Below, piece by piece: positions 15,249 through 24,121 of a stretch of DNA of 38,101 bases. The position numbers and the translations under genes were made by a program. A model generated the notes under the pieces. That model saw only the letters and a list, made by a program, of their open reading frames with translations. It was not told the DNA's origin and made no database searches. Source of the DNA: an uncultured Gemella sp. (GTDB taxonomy: Bacteria > Bacillota > Bacilli > Staphylococcales > Gemellaceae); NCBI GenBank assembly GCA_938038035.1, contig CALHQV010000305.1, positions 1-38,101 of the forward strand. Direction: 5' to 3'. Numbering within the stretch: position 1 is the stretch's first letter; every line of letters begins with the position of its first letter.

Positions 15249-17531
15249 TTAAGGCGCAACGCCTGGGGCAGCACCAGCACCAGCAGCAGGTTTAGCAGGT
15301 TGAACTACTTCGTTAGAAACTTGGAAGTTCAAGCGTTCTTGGATAGAACGTTTCAGACCAGTTACTTTGATGCGTACTAATACTGGCAAGTGGCAGATGT
15401 GGCTGAACCATGGTTGAACCATAGTTTCGTGTTGGTATTTGCTACCACGGGCACGGCTAACAATACGTGGGATTTCACGTTTGTCAAGAGTGTTACCGAA
15501 CCACAGAGGTACGCTCAGGCTACCATTGCGTGGTTTACCGAATGACAAGAAGATAGTACCAATTTCACCATCTTTCGCTTGACCATTTTCATCCAATACC
15601 AAACGTTCGTCAGAACATTCTTCAATAGTAAAGTCGAAGCCATCACCCAGAGTACGAGCATCACCTTCGCGGAAGATGAATTTGCTAGTGAATGCGTCAG
15701 CAATAGCAATCACGTGTGGACGGAAAGAGCTACCACCGATGTCAGTCAACTCGTAACCAGCAGCCAGTTCAGAAGAACAGTAAGCTTGAGTCATTTCACC
15801 CAGGATGTAGTTAGTCATTACTGACGACACGTTATTCAAACGGTCAGAAGTAGTCAGAGATTGACAAGTTTTGTAAACGTCCAATTCTACATCTTTAACG
15901 TAAGTACGAGCAAACCATTGACCCACACCAACAGAAGTATAGTTAAATGGTTCAGCAGTATCCAGTTGTTGAGGTTGTGATTTCAACATATTCAGGATAT
16001 CGTAAATAGCAGATACACCAGCGTTAGTACGACGGATGAAAGACAGACGAATCAGGCTATCAATACGTTGAGAATCGGATACGGTGTCTTTGTCATCGAT
16101 AGGACGACGGATAGCGATTGGAGAGTGCAATTTAACACCGTAGATGATGCGTTGTACGCGGTCATCCAACAGCAGGCCATGTTCGCGCAAGTTGCTGTTA
16201 GTACGAGTAGCGTCTACTTCGTAACCTACGATAGAAGTTTTTTCCAATTCAGCAACCAGAGCTTTAACATCTGGGTTTTCCATAGACAATACTTCTTTGG
16301 TTTCTGCATTACGTACAGCGCGTACTTGTACGCCAGCTGCATTCAGAGTGATGGTACCCAAGTCAGTGTTACCACGACCAGAGATATCAAAACGCAACAG
16401 AGCTTCCAATTTTTTGTCTTTCAGTGCTTTCAATTCTGTAGGCAGAGCTTGAGAGATTTCACCGATAGTATCAGCATTTACCAAGTGAGTGTTTACATCG
16501 TACATCAATTGGATGCCTTCACGGTCACCATTAGGAGAGTAAGTGAAGGTAGATTGTTGATGGTATTGCAAGTTTTTGAACAATACAACATCGTTACCGA
16601 CTTTCAGACCCAGAGTTTTCAAACGTGGGTTAGCAGAAATTTGGTCAGTATCATCAGACATACCCAAAGTAACCATACGGTCAGTTTGAGAGATGTGGGT
16701 CAGTTTAATTTCTTTACCGATTTTCAGCAAAGAGGTTTGTACGTCTTCATCGAAGTCAGTACGAACAACGTAAGGAGGCAACAAAGTGCTGTCTACGAAA
16801 GAATCTTCGCTGATGGTTTTACGGAATACAGGAACGATGTCAGTGAAGTTAGATTTCAAGATATCGTGTTTACGCAATGCTTTGATTACGTGTTTTTGGT
16901 TGCGGTATGCGTCGCCTTTACCACCCAAGTCGTATTCTTTAGAGTTGAATACAGTAGAGAGGTGTACGTCGATGGTGTAGTTGTTTTGAGTAGAATCCAA
17001 AGTAATAGTAGGGAAGAACAATTCTACAGCTTTAGATTGTTTTTCAGGGCGGATGTTATAAGAAACAGTCATCGCCAGGGTATTCATCATACCGTGAACT
17101 TCGAAAGACTCAGTAGCCAATTCTTGACCTACAACACCAACGTCAACACCACCACCAATAGCAGATACCACAGTACCAGGTTCAGTTTGTGCACCAGCAT
17201 TGTAGTATTCATCAGGGTTTTGAGCGATGATGATAGATTCAGACAGATTATCCACTTGGTCTTCAGTCAGAGTAGCACCAGTGCTTTCTTCATAGTCGGC
17301 AACGATACCATCGATTACAGTTTTTTGGCTGTTAGTAATGGCGTTCAGGTCTTCAGCTTCAGAAGGGTTCAGGCTTTCAGTAGACAAGAATGCTTTACCA
17401 AGCAATTTAGCAGATTCAGTGCTAAGAGAAATATCGTGAGCACGTGATTTTACGATGTCAGCAATAACTTGTGTATTTGAACGGGGGGTAAAGGATTTTT
17501 TCTCTTTACCGAAAATATTTTTTTGAGACAT
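15249..17531 (-). CDS. Major capsid protein, candidate, with N-terminal propeptide
   Basis: 760 aa from the ATG at 17531 (AAAGGTATTGAAA upstream; a TTG two codons earlier is in frame but poorly placed). Length is close to the phiKZ capsid protein. Residues 1-~141 look like a helical scaffold-type propeptide. A cleavage site of the phiKZ protease type (S/A/G-x-E) occurs at A139-T-E141, just before SFEVHGMMNTLAMTV, which would start the mature chain. Other S-T-E sites are at 37-39 and 50-52. The mature part is beta-rich with Gly loops. The gene is clearly more GC-rich than its neighbours (about 43-48% in sampled lines against about a third) and uses CGT, GGT, CTG and AAC codons more, as expected for the most abundant phage product. 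The last residues are an Ala/Pro/Gly tail. Confidence 0.7.
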   Translation of the reverse strand: MSQKNIFGKEKKSFTPRSNTQVIADIVKSRAHDISLSTESAKLLGKAFLSTESLNPSEAEDLNAITNSQKTVIDGIVADYEESTGATLTEDQVDNLSESIIIAQNPDEYYNAGAQTEPGTVVSAIGGGVDVGVVGQELATESFEVHGMMNTLAMTVSYNIRPEKQSKAVELFFPTITLDSTQNNYTIDVHLSTVFNSKEYDLGGKGDAYRNQKHVIKALRKHDILKSNFTDIVPVFRKTISEDSFVDSTLLPPYVVRTDFDEDVQTSLLKIGKEIKLTHISQTDRMVTLGMSDDTDQISANPRLKTLGLKVGNDVVLFKNLQYHQQSTFTYSPNGDREGIQLMYDVNTHLVNADTIGEISQALPTELKALKDKKLEALLRFDISGRGNTDLGTITLNAAGVQVRAVRNAETKEVLSMENPDVKALVAELEKTSIVGYEVDATRTNSNLREHGLLLDDRVQRIIYGVKLHSPIAIRRPIDDKDTVSDSQRIDSLIRLSFIRRTNAGVSAIYDILNMLKSQPQQLDTAEPFNYTSVGVGQWFARTYVKDVELDVYKTCQSLTTSDRLNNVSSVMTNYILGEMTQAYCSSELAAGYELTDIGGSSFRPHVIAIADAFTSKFIFREGDARTLGDGFDFTIEECSDERLVLDENGQAKDGEIGTIFLSFGKPRNGSLSVPLWFGNTLDKREIPRIVSRARGSKYQHETMVQPWFSHICHLPVLVRIKVTGLKRSIQERLNFQVSNEVVQPAKPAAGAGAAPGVAP

Positions 17532-17594
17532 TTTCAATACCTTTAAAATTTAAATCAAGACAAGAATAACTTATAGTATCTTCGAAAATAATTA

Positions 17595-18302
17595 TTAATT
17601 ATCTAATAGTAGTAAATAATTACCGAACAATGCTGTAGCTGATATGGTCTGTTCTGAGTGGTAAATAGACGACTTTCTCATTACATCACGAATTTTCTCT
17701 AATACATAAGTTTTCAATGTATGTTCACTGTAGCTTCCTTCTACCGTTGAAGTAGGTACAGAAATAAAGTAAATACGTCCACTAGGGGACACGTCAATAC
17801 TCTCATACATACAGTTTTCGTTAGTGTGTTGGTAAATGTTATTACATATACCTGTCATTACTTTAGATAGAATACGTGTTACATTAAACACTTCTTCATC
17901 AAAAGTATACTCACCATTTTCCTGAGGAAAATATTGGCTATACAATGCTTCTTTATCAGTAGCATTTGCAAGCCACAGTAGGCGAATATCCAATGCCTCA
18001 CCCATCAAAGGGGTAAGTTTTTCAGACATCTCTACAGATTCGTGTACTCTATTTTTATCTAAAGGTGAGGATTTAGATAAAGCATTTAGAGCAATTAATT
18101 CTTTTAAAGCGTGTGAGCCGACAGACGCGACAGCTTTATCATAATAAAGTAAGTCAACAGGGCTAATGCCTTTATCTTTTAAGTCGCTATATAATTCTTC
18201 TGGTACAAATACTAATCTAATAGCATTCTCTGGGTTTTCTTCAGAATCAATAAAACGATCCAATAACTTTTGAGCTTCTGTCTTTTTAGGTAACTCAATC
18301 AT
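17595..18302 (-). CDS. Unknown protein encoded upstream of the capsid gene
   Basis: 235 aa, soluble and helical, not recognised. No signal peptide or membrane segment. The ATG at 18302 has AAAGGATATCACCC before it. The 63-bp gap to the capsid gene contains ATACTATAAGTTATTC, so the capsid may have its own promoter. Adjacent position suggests a head-assembly or structural role, but nothing in the sequence proves it. Confidence 0.7.
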   Translation of the reverse strand: MIELPKKTEAQKLLDRFIDSEENPENAIRLVFVPEELYSDLKDKGISPVDLLYYDKAVASVGSHALKELIALNALSKSSPLDKNRVHESVEMSEKLTPLMGEALDIRLLWLANATDKEALYSQYFPQENGEYTFDEEVFNVTRILSKVMTGICNNIYQHTNENCMYESIDVSPSGRIYFISVPTSTVEGSYSEHTLKTYVLEKIRDVMRKSSIYHSEQTISATALFGNYLLLLDN

Positions 18303-18474
18303 GGGTGATATCCTTTATATGTTGGTAGATTTCTATTTAGATTTTAGCCCTGACTATCTATGTAAAAAATAGCTCAATAAGCTAATATATACTAACCGAA
18401 TAATTCATATTAACATACGTTATAACCGTTACTTATTTTATTAACAATATAAAAATAAAGAAAGAAATCCCGAC
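18303..18474. promoter_or_regulatory. Divergent promoter region between the 235-aa gene and the helicase gene
   Basis: 172 bp without a gene. It is AT-rich and should contain both divergent promoters. A TATACT on plus near 18387 is a possible -10. The 12-mer AACCGTTACTTA at 18424-18435 recurs at 37250-37261. The plus-strand leader before 18475 (AAGAAAGAAATCCCGAC) has a weaker ribosome site than other genes. Confidence 0.4.
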
Positions 18475-20007
18475 ATGAACATTAAAGCATTATTAGCAAA
18501 ATGTATTTCTTTATTATACAGAGAATCTCAATTAGAAGAAGAATCAGATTCCTCTAAACTGGTTAATGATATTATTAGTTCTTTAAAGATTAATAATAGA
18601 GACATCAGTGGGACAGACTCTACTTTAAATGACTTAAAAGATTTAGTATTGGATATGGTTTCTAGAGAGAACCCTATTCCTTATAATGATTTAATACAAC
18701 ATTTAAAAATCATTTGTGCACAAGACACCACACTTTTTGAAAGTATTCAGGATAATATTGCATTTGAATTGACACCTCAAGAAGTACAGCGTTCTGTATT
18801 ATCTTATCGTTTTGAATTAAGTAAATATCTAAAAAATAAAAAAGCACAAGATATTTTAGAGAAACTGACTTACGATTTAAAATTCAATCGAGATAAAGTA
18901 GATGACTTAGATGGTTACATGGCTACTAAATTAACAGATGCGATTGATTTAGTAAATTACGCTGGTGAAGAAATTCCAGGTGTAGTAATCGAACTAGATT
19001 TAAATAACATCGAACAAGTCGCTGAACAATACGAATTAATTAAGAAAGAATCAGATGGTTCACGTACTATTCGTATGCCATGGCAAGCAATGAATAGAAT
19101 GACACGTGGTGGTTTACGTTTAGGTCAACTGACTATAGTGGGTGGTTTAGCACACAATAATAAAACAGGTGTGTGTTTGTCTATGTTTATTTCAGCTTGT
19201 ATGTTTAATAATCCTAAAGACTTATTAACCAATCCAAAAAAGAAACCAATGAATGTATTGATTTCTTTTGAAGATGACATGCAAATCGTATTATCTAACA
19301 TCTACACTTTATTAAAAGGTAACTTTGATAATGTCGTCGTAACAGACGAAGATAAAAGAAACTTAGATAAAAACGAAGCTGCAATGTACGTAAGAGATAA
19401 ACTACAGTCTACAGGATACAATGTAAAACTGATTCGTATTAATCCATCTGAATGGTCTTATATTGAAATTCAGAATAAGATTCTAGAATTAGAATCTAAA
19501 GGATATGAAATCCACATGTGTCTGATTGACTATTTGAATCTGGCTAATAAAAATGGTTTACCTAATATTCGTGGTGACTCTGATGTACAGGAATTGTTTA
19601 GACGTACTAAAAACTTTATGTGTGCAGGACACAATATTGCTTTATTGACACCACACCAATTATCAGGCGATGCATTGGATTTAAAACGTCAAGGTAATAA
19701 GATGTTAGCACAACAAGTATCAGATGGTTCGTATTATGCTGACTGTCGTGGTTTATATCGTGAACCAGAACTTGAGATTGCTGTAGATATTGTAAAAGAC
19801 AATGGTACTAAATATCAAGTATTTGCACGTGGTAAACACCGTGGTCAAAACGATACACCAGAAGAACATAAAGTATTTATTTTACCATTTGCACCAGTAG
19901 GTGGTTTAAGATACGATATTAATGGAAGTGATACTTCACTGTCTCGTTTCGGTGCAACACGAAATGAAAATGGTGAAGAAGAATTAGCATTCTACGATAT
20001 AGGCTAA
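18475..20007 (+). CDS. DnaB-like replicative helicase (RecA fold) with altered P-loop
   Basis: 510 aa. The C-terminal half is a DnaB-type RecA domain: TRGGLRLGQLTIVGG leads into the P-loop GLAHNNKT (residues 224-231), then the catalytic-glutamate strand ISFEDD (263-268), Walker B MCLIDYLNLA with D352, a PHQLSGDAL segment typical of the H3 sensor (TPHQ), and VFARGKHRGQ near the end (arginine finger region). The Walker A has Asn where the family has Gly before Lys-Thr. The N-terminal ~200 residues are helical and may replace the DnaB N-terminal domain. It should unwind DNA at the phage fork as a ring. Single gene on plus, with terminator at 20032-20061 shared with the convergent gene. Confidence 0.8.
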   Translation: MNIKALLAKCISLLYRESQLEEESDSSKLVNDIISSLKINNRDISGTDSTLNDLKDLVLDMVSRENPIPYNDLIQHLKIICAQDTTLFESIQDNIAFELTPQEVQRSVLSYRFELSKYLKNKKAQDILEKLTYDLKFNRDKVDDLDGYMATKLTDAIDLVNYAGEEIPGVVIELDLNNIEQVAEQYELIKKESDGSRTIRMPWQAMNRMTRGGLRLGQLTIVGGLAHNNKTGVCLSMFISACMFNNPKDLLTNPKKKPMNVLISFEDDMQIVLSNIYTLLKGNFDNVVVTDEDKRNLDKNEAAMYVRDKLQSTGYNVKLIRINPSEWSYIEIQNKILELESKGYEIHMCLIDYLNLANKNGLPNIRGDSDVQELFRRTKNFMCAGHNIALLTPHQLSGDALDLKRQGNKMLAQQVSDGSYYADCRGLYREPELEIAVDIVKDNGTKYQVFARGKHRGQNDTPEEHKVFILPFAPVGGLRYDINGSDTSLSRFGATRNENGEEELAFYDIG

Positions 20008-20031
20008 AAAATAAAATACACAATAACTATA

Positions 20032-20061
20032 CTACTCCCACTGGATATCCAGCGGGAGTAG
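20032..20061. terminator. Bidirectional terminator between convergent genes
   Basis: CTACTCCC-A-CTGG, ATAT and CCAG-C-GGGAGTAG form a 13-bp stem with one mismatch between stop codons at 20007 (plus) and 20095 (minus). Confidence 0.8.
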
Positions 20062-20094
20062 CGTAGCTTTATGTTAAACATTATTTAACTCAAG

Positions 20095-20709
20095 TTAAAC
20101 ACCGTTTAAAAGGATGTCACCACCTGTTACTACTTCTATTAATTCGACGTTAGTATCCAAGTCATAGGTTTTATACGTATCAGATTGTTTAGATTCAGAA
20201 TCTACAGACTTATAGCATACGTATACATCTAATACGAGTTTACGTACCACATGAGTGTCCATCAGTGTATTACCAAAGTTACCATCATCGGTAAATTCAG
20301 TACTTAACAGACACAAAGAGAATGCTTCGATAGCTTCTGAATCAGATACTTTTTCAATAAATTTAGAAGTCAAGTCAACACCCCAGCGATAATCGCGGAA
20401 TGTACCAATCTTAAATTCTTTCTTATTGAAATAATCAATCAGAATACGACGTACTAAACCAGTACGATCTTGTTCTTCCAGATTAGTAATACCTGTTACA
20501 GATTTAGTTTGAGAAGATTGAGCAATTCGTTTAATACGATGTTTGTTAATCATGTTAGGATTTTTAATCATCTTATTGATGATTTTGATATTCTTATCGT
20601 GAGGTAGTACCTCACTGTACTTTTCCAACTTAGCAATAAAGTTTGCTACGAAGAATACAATCCCAATTAAGATTAAACAACCTAGTGCAAAGAATGCAAA
20701 TTTTTCCAT
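20095..20709 (-). CDS. Membrane-anchored protein, unknown function
   Basis: 204 aa. A single N-terminal hydrophobic segment (FAFFALGCLILIGIVFFVA, residues ~4-22) should anchor it, leaving a ~180-aa soluble domain with a basic stretch (INKMIKNPNMINKHRIKRIA). No lipobox and no cleavage site evident. It is preceded by a clear promoter-like motif (20766-20780) and a hairpin in its leader, so it is probably an early or independently expressed gene. The start has AAAGGAACTATTAAA before ATG. Family not recognised. Confidence 0.7.
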   Translation of the reverse strand: MEKFAFFALGCLILIGIVFFVANFIAKLEKYSEVLPHDKNIKIINKMIKNPNMINKHRIKRIAQSSQTKSVTGITNLEEQDRTGLVRRILIDYFNKKEFKIGTFRDYRWGVDLTSKFIEKVSDSEAIEAFSLCLLSTEFTDDGNFGNTLMDTHVVRKLVLDVYVCYKSVDSESKQSDTYKTYDLDTNVELIEVVTGGDILLNGV

Positions 20710-20743
20710 TTTAATAGTTCCTTTAAATAAGTGAATAAATAGA

Positions 20744-20767
20744 TGTACTATCTAATAGATTTGTACA
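20744..20767 (-). promoter_or_regulatory. 5'-leader hairpin
   Basis: TGTAC and GTACA pair around an inner palindrome ATCTAATAGAT. On the minus strand the hairpin starts at about the predicted transcription start, a position that can protect mRNA 5' ends. Confidence 0.5.
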
Positions 20768-20780
20768 CTTTAATAGTATA
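20766..20780 (-). promoter_or_regulatory. Promoter TATACTATTAAAGTG
   Basis: Exact copy of the motif on the minus strand, with TTGAAT 18 bp upstream of TATACT as a possible -35 box (inside the palindrome at 20784-20804). It drives the 204-aa gene. Confidence 0.65.
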
Positions 20781-20783
20781 GAT

Positions 20784-20830
20784 TTGAATTATCCTATAAT
20801 TCAAGCAACTTAGGTGTGTTACACCGTAAG
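20784..20830. repeat. Double-hairpin cassette, copy A
   Basis: An AT-rich hairpin (TTGAATTA..TAATTCAA, 20784-20804), then GCAA, then CTTAGGTGT-GTT-ACACCGTAAG (20809-20830) with a bulged G. The same two-part arrangement occurs at 31965-32010 and 33626-33675. It lies in the divergent region between the 204-aa gene and the SNF2 helicase. Confidence 0.7.
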
Positions 20831-20909
20831 TTATTTAAATTATCTTAGATTAAGGTATAAAGGACAATGGAAAGATATGAATAACCTTATAGTAAAGAGG
20901 AATAATAAA

Positions 20910-23900
20910 ATGTTTGAAGTATTTAAATCACCGACTATTAAAGAAGATACTACTAAAAATCAAATCATTGTAGAGGGTATTAATCTAAAACTAGTATATC
21001 GTGATTTTGAGAAATACATTGGTTCTAAGATGCTCTATAATATCTTAGATAAGTCAGGTAGATGGGAAATGAAATTCCAGAAATTTTATTTACCTGACAT
21101 GTATCATGTAGTATTAGAATTACTAAACAATGATAAATTTAAACGTAGAATTGTATCTCGTTCTAAATTACAAAAATTAAAAGAATTGTTTGAGACTATT
21201 CCTTTGGTACAGAATATTAAATTAATTCAAAATACCAAAGATGAAGATATTCCTAGTGTGAATAAATCTATTTTAAAGAATCTATTCGTACCAGGATTTA
21301 AGTTATTTGAACATCAAGATAAGTTTATCGATAACTGTTTATTTAAATCTAAGTTAATGGACTTAAGAGGTTATCTATTAGACGCAGGGCCTGGTTTAGG
21401 TAAGACCATTAATTCTATTGCTTTAATGGAACTATTAGGCGCAGATAAGATTATTGTCGTATGTCCTAAGAAAGCAGTTATCGACGTATGGGAAGAGACT
21501 ATTAATCGTATTTACAGTAAACCACAGACTTATAATCTCTCTATTGATTCTGTCAAGGGTGGTAAAGTTAAATTAGCTAATTTTTCTCTAGATAGTAAAT
21601 TCATGGTTTGTCACTTTGAAGCACTGGATAAATTAGTAGCTAGTTTAAGAAATATACCTAACGCTAGATATGGGATCGTGCTGGATGAGTGTTTGCATCC
21701 AGATACTGAAGTACTTACACCTACTGGTTTTAAACCAATTAAAGATATTACGACAGAGGATACAGTATTACAATACAATCCAGATGGAACTAATTCATGG
21801 GTTAATCCTAGTAGAGTCGTTAAGAAACCTACGTTAGAATCACATCACTATATTAATTCTAAATGGGAACAATTGGTCACCCCTAACCATAGAATGATTT
21901 TCAAGAAACAACGTAGTATAGCTGGAATACCAATTCTTAAAGAAAAATTGTCAAAAGATTTTAACCCAGGAAGCCACTATAAAACTATTGTGTCTGGATT
22001 CCTAGAAAATAATGGTAAGACAAAACTAACCCCTTTAGAAAGATTGTTAATAGCAATTCAAGCCGATGGTTCCATTAATTATGTTTCAGAAGCCAATAAG
22101 TTTATAAAGATTGAACTTAAATTAACTAAAGAAAGAAAAATTGATAGACTATTAGATATTTTAAAAGATACTGATCTCGAATATTCGATATATAAAGACT
22201 CTAATAGACCCTGTAAAAGATTTTTAATTAAAATACCTTTTGAAATGCTAAACTTTATTGAAGATTTTGAAAGTTCTCCTAAGAAGATTAAATATCTAAA
22301 TAACTGGGTAGATTTATCGGATAAATCATCTGATTGGTGTAGTGAGTTTATGGAAGAATTAGTAGAGTGGGATGGATATAAATCTTTCCCAATTAACGGA
22401 GTATATAAATATACTTATTACTCTAGTACCGAATCTATTAATGCTGATATTGTTCAATTAATTGCGGCAAATGCCGGAGTGAGGATAAAAAGAAGTCTCA
22501 GTATAGACGATAGAAAAGAAACTTATAAGGATAATCATCGAATTAACATGATGAAACTATCATTAGTCGATAATCAAGTTACTCAAAAGGTAATAAACAA
22601 GTACGATGAGCCTGTTGATTTCTATTGTATTACTGTTCCTAGTGGGATGTTTTATGTACGATACAATAACAAAGTATCTGTTACAGGAAACTGTCACGGT
22701 CTAAATAGCTATAAATCACAACGCTCCACATTGTTTAGAGAATTGAATAAAATAGTTAATCCTTATTTCTGTTTATGGATGTCAGGTACACCACTAAAAG
22801 CATTAGGTAGTGAAACCATGACAATGTTTGAAACTATTGATAAGTTATTTACACCAGAAGTGGTTAAATCCTTTACTTCTGTATTTGGTATTTCTGGTGT
22901 TTATGCTGCTAGTGTTATGGCAAATCGTTTACAATTAGTAAAAGCCACTATTAAAGCTCAAGGCTCAGGTGTAGAACAATTTACCTATCAATCTAAAGTA
23001 GTCTTACCTGATGCTTGGAAATATACTTTAACGACTATTCGTGAAGAAATGAAAAAATACATTAGAGAGCGTACTGCTTTTTATCATGAATTTAGAGAAG
23101 AGTATATTGAAGAGTATTTTGAAGGTATTGAAGAGTTTAAAGTTAATCTAGGAAGTAACTTTGATAGTAAGATGCAAATAGCATTAGATGAATACCTAGC
23201 TAAAACTAAAGAGTTACATGATGGATATAACCCAACATCACCAGTACACAAACAATACATTATTGATTGTAATTACTTTGAAGATAAAGTAATTATTCCT
23301 ATTCTTTCTAATAGGACTAAGAAGATATTTAGAAAAGCTAAGTCTGTTTATAAATACGTAGAACTTACGATTATTGGAGAAACATTAGGTAATGTTATTG
23401 GACGTAAGAGAACTGAGTGTAATAAAGCTATTGTAGAAGCGATGGCAAAATCATTTACTGTAGTGAATGAAGAGAGTAAAGAGACTTACGAAACAAATCT
23501 AGGTGAAGTAATTCGTGATGCTGAAGCAAAAACATTAATCTTTACAGATTATGTAGACGTATTAAAACGTTGTAATGAAATCTTAATAGAAGAAGGTTTC
23601 CACCCTATTACTATCTTTGGTGAAACAACAACAACTATTGGTCTATCTAATCAAGTTAAACAGTTTAAAGAAAACAGTAAGATTAATCCTTTGATTACGA
23701 CATTTAAAACATTGTCAGAAGCAGTGCCTTTAACAGAAGCCAATACAGTAATCTTCTTGAACTTACCATTTAGGTCTGGTACTTACGACCAAGCAGTTAA
23801 ACGAGCAAATCGTATTGGTCAAACTAAAGATGTACACTTATACGAAGTAACATTAGATACAGGTGGTGAAGAAAACATTTCTACACGAAACTTAGATATC

Positions 23901-24047
23901 TTAAAATGGTCTGAAGAACAAGTAAGTATCTTAATGGGTGATAAGAAAGGTGAGATGGAAGTAGTATCTAAACTGACTATAGACCACTTCTTACCTGATA
24001 TGGTTACTAGAGGTATTCCTAGTATTAAAGACTTTAAAATGTTCTAA
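20910..24047 (+). CDS. SNF2-family helicase with in-frame intein
   Basis: 1045 aa precursor from the ATG at 20910, chosen for AAAGAGGAATAATAAA upstream; earlier in-frame starts lack this. Without the 334-aa intein the mature protein is ~711 aa. Helicase motifs in order: Q-like region FKLFEHQDKFI (131-140), Walker A AGPGLGKT (159-166), motif Ia IVVCPKKAVIDVWE, Walker B VLDE then, after the intein, CHGLNSYKSQR (DE-CH box split by the intein), motif III WMSGTP, motif IV/V in the second RecA lobe (LIFTDYVDVLKRC, TTFKTLSEAVPL) and motif VI QAVKRANRIGQTKDV. SNF2 enzymes move along duplex DNA; jumbo phages use them in replication or recombination. Terminator at 24077-24114. Confidence 0.88.
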   Translation: MFEVFKSPTIKEDTTKNQIIVEGINLKLVYRDFEKYIGSKMLYNILDKSGRWEMKFQKFYLPDMYHVVLELLNNDKFKRRIVSRSKLQKLKELFETIPLVQNIKLIQNTKDEDIPSVNKSILKNLFVPGFKLFEHQDKFIDNCLFKSKLMDLRGYLLDAGPGLGKTINSIALMELLGADKIIVVCPKKAVIDVWEETINRIYSKPQTYNLSIDSVKGGKVKLANFSLDSKFMVCHFEALDKLVASLRNIPNARYGIVLDECLHPDTEVLTPTGFKPIKDITTEDTVLQYNPDGTNSWVNPSRVVKKPTLESHHYINSKWEQLVTPNHRMIFKKQRSIAGIPILKEKLSKDFNPGSHYKTIVSGFLENNGKTKLTPLERLLIAIQADGSINYVSEANKFIKIELKLTKERKIDRLLDILKDTDLEYSIYKDSNRPCKRFLIKIPFEMLNFIEDFESSPKKIKYLNNWVDLSDKSSDWCSEFMEELVEWDGYKSFPINGVYKYTYYSSTESINADIVQLIAANAGVRIKRSLSIDDRKETYKDNHRINMMKLSLVDNQVTQKVINKYDEPVDFYCITVPSGMFYVRYNNKVSVTGNCHGLNSYKSQRSTLFRELNKIVNPYFCLWMSGTPLKALGSETMTMFETIDKLFTPEVVKSFTSVFGISGVYAASVMANRLQLVKATIKAQGSGVEQFTYQSKVVLPDAWKYTLTTIREEMKKYIRERTAFYHEFREEYIEEYFEGIEEFKVNLGSNFDSKMQIALDEYLAKTKELHDGYNPTSPVHKQYIIDCNYFEDKVIIPILSNRTKKIFRKAKSVYKYVELTIIGETLGNVIGRKRTECNKAIVEAMAKSFTVVNEESKETYETNLGEVIRDAEAKTLIFTDYVDVLKRCNEILIEEGFHPITIFGETTTTIGLSNQVKQFKENSKINPLITTFKTLSEAVPLTEANTVIFLNLPFRSGTYDQAVKRANRIGQTKDVHLYEVTLDTGGEENISTRNLDILKWSEEQVSILMGDKKGEMEVVSKLTIDHFLPDMVTRGIPSIKDFKMF
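21690..22691 (+). mobile_element. Intein with LAGLIDADG homing endonuclease domain
   Basis: 334 codons, inserted between E260 and the Cys of the helicase DECH box. Splicing blocks: Cys1 in CLHPDTEVLT (block A), TPNH at 64-67 (block B), block F DFYCITVPSGMFYVR (310-324) and block G VSVTGN ending in Asn334 with Cys as first downstream extein residue. The residue before Asn334 is Gly, not the usual His. Two endonuclease motifs, LLIAIQADGS (119-128) and FMEELVEWDG (220-229), flag a LAGLIDADG enzyme that is probably intact. Insertion at a conserved catalytic codon is typical of such elements, as loss then kills the host gene. Confidence 0.88.
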
Positions 24048-24076
24048 AAAATAAAGTAAAACAAAAGTAAACATAT

Positions 24077-24114
24077 TACTCTATACAGTACCCGTTAAGG
24101 TACTGTATAGAGTA
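24077..24114. terminator. Bidirectional terminator between convergent genes
   Basis: TACTCTATACAGTACC and GGTACTGTATAGAGTA form a perfect 16-bp stem with loop CGTTAA between stop codons at 24047 (plus) and 24122 (minus). Confidence 0.85.
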
Positions 24115-24121
24115 GATTATG

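Noticed and set aside
16068..17447. 459-aa open frame on plus, antisense to the capsid gene
   Set aside because: It arises from the codon bias of the capsid gene; composition is unlike a protein (runs of Phe, Val, Arg, Ser) and there is no ribosome site.
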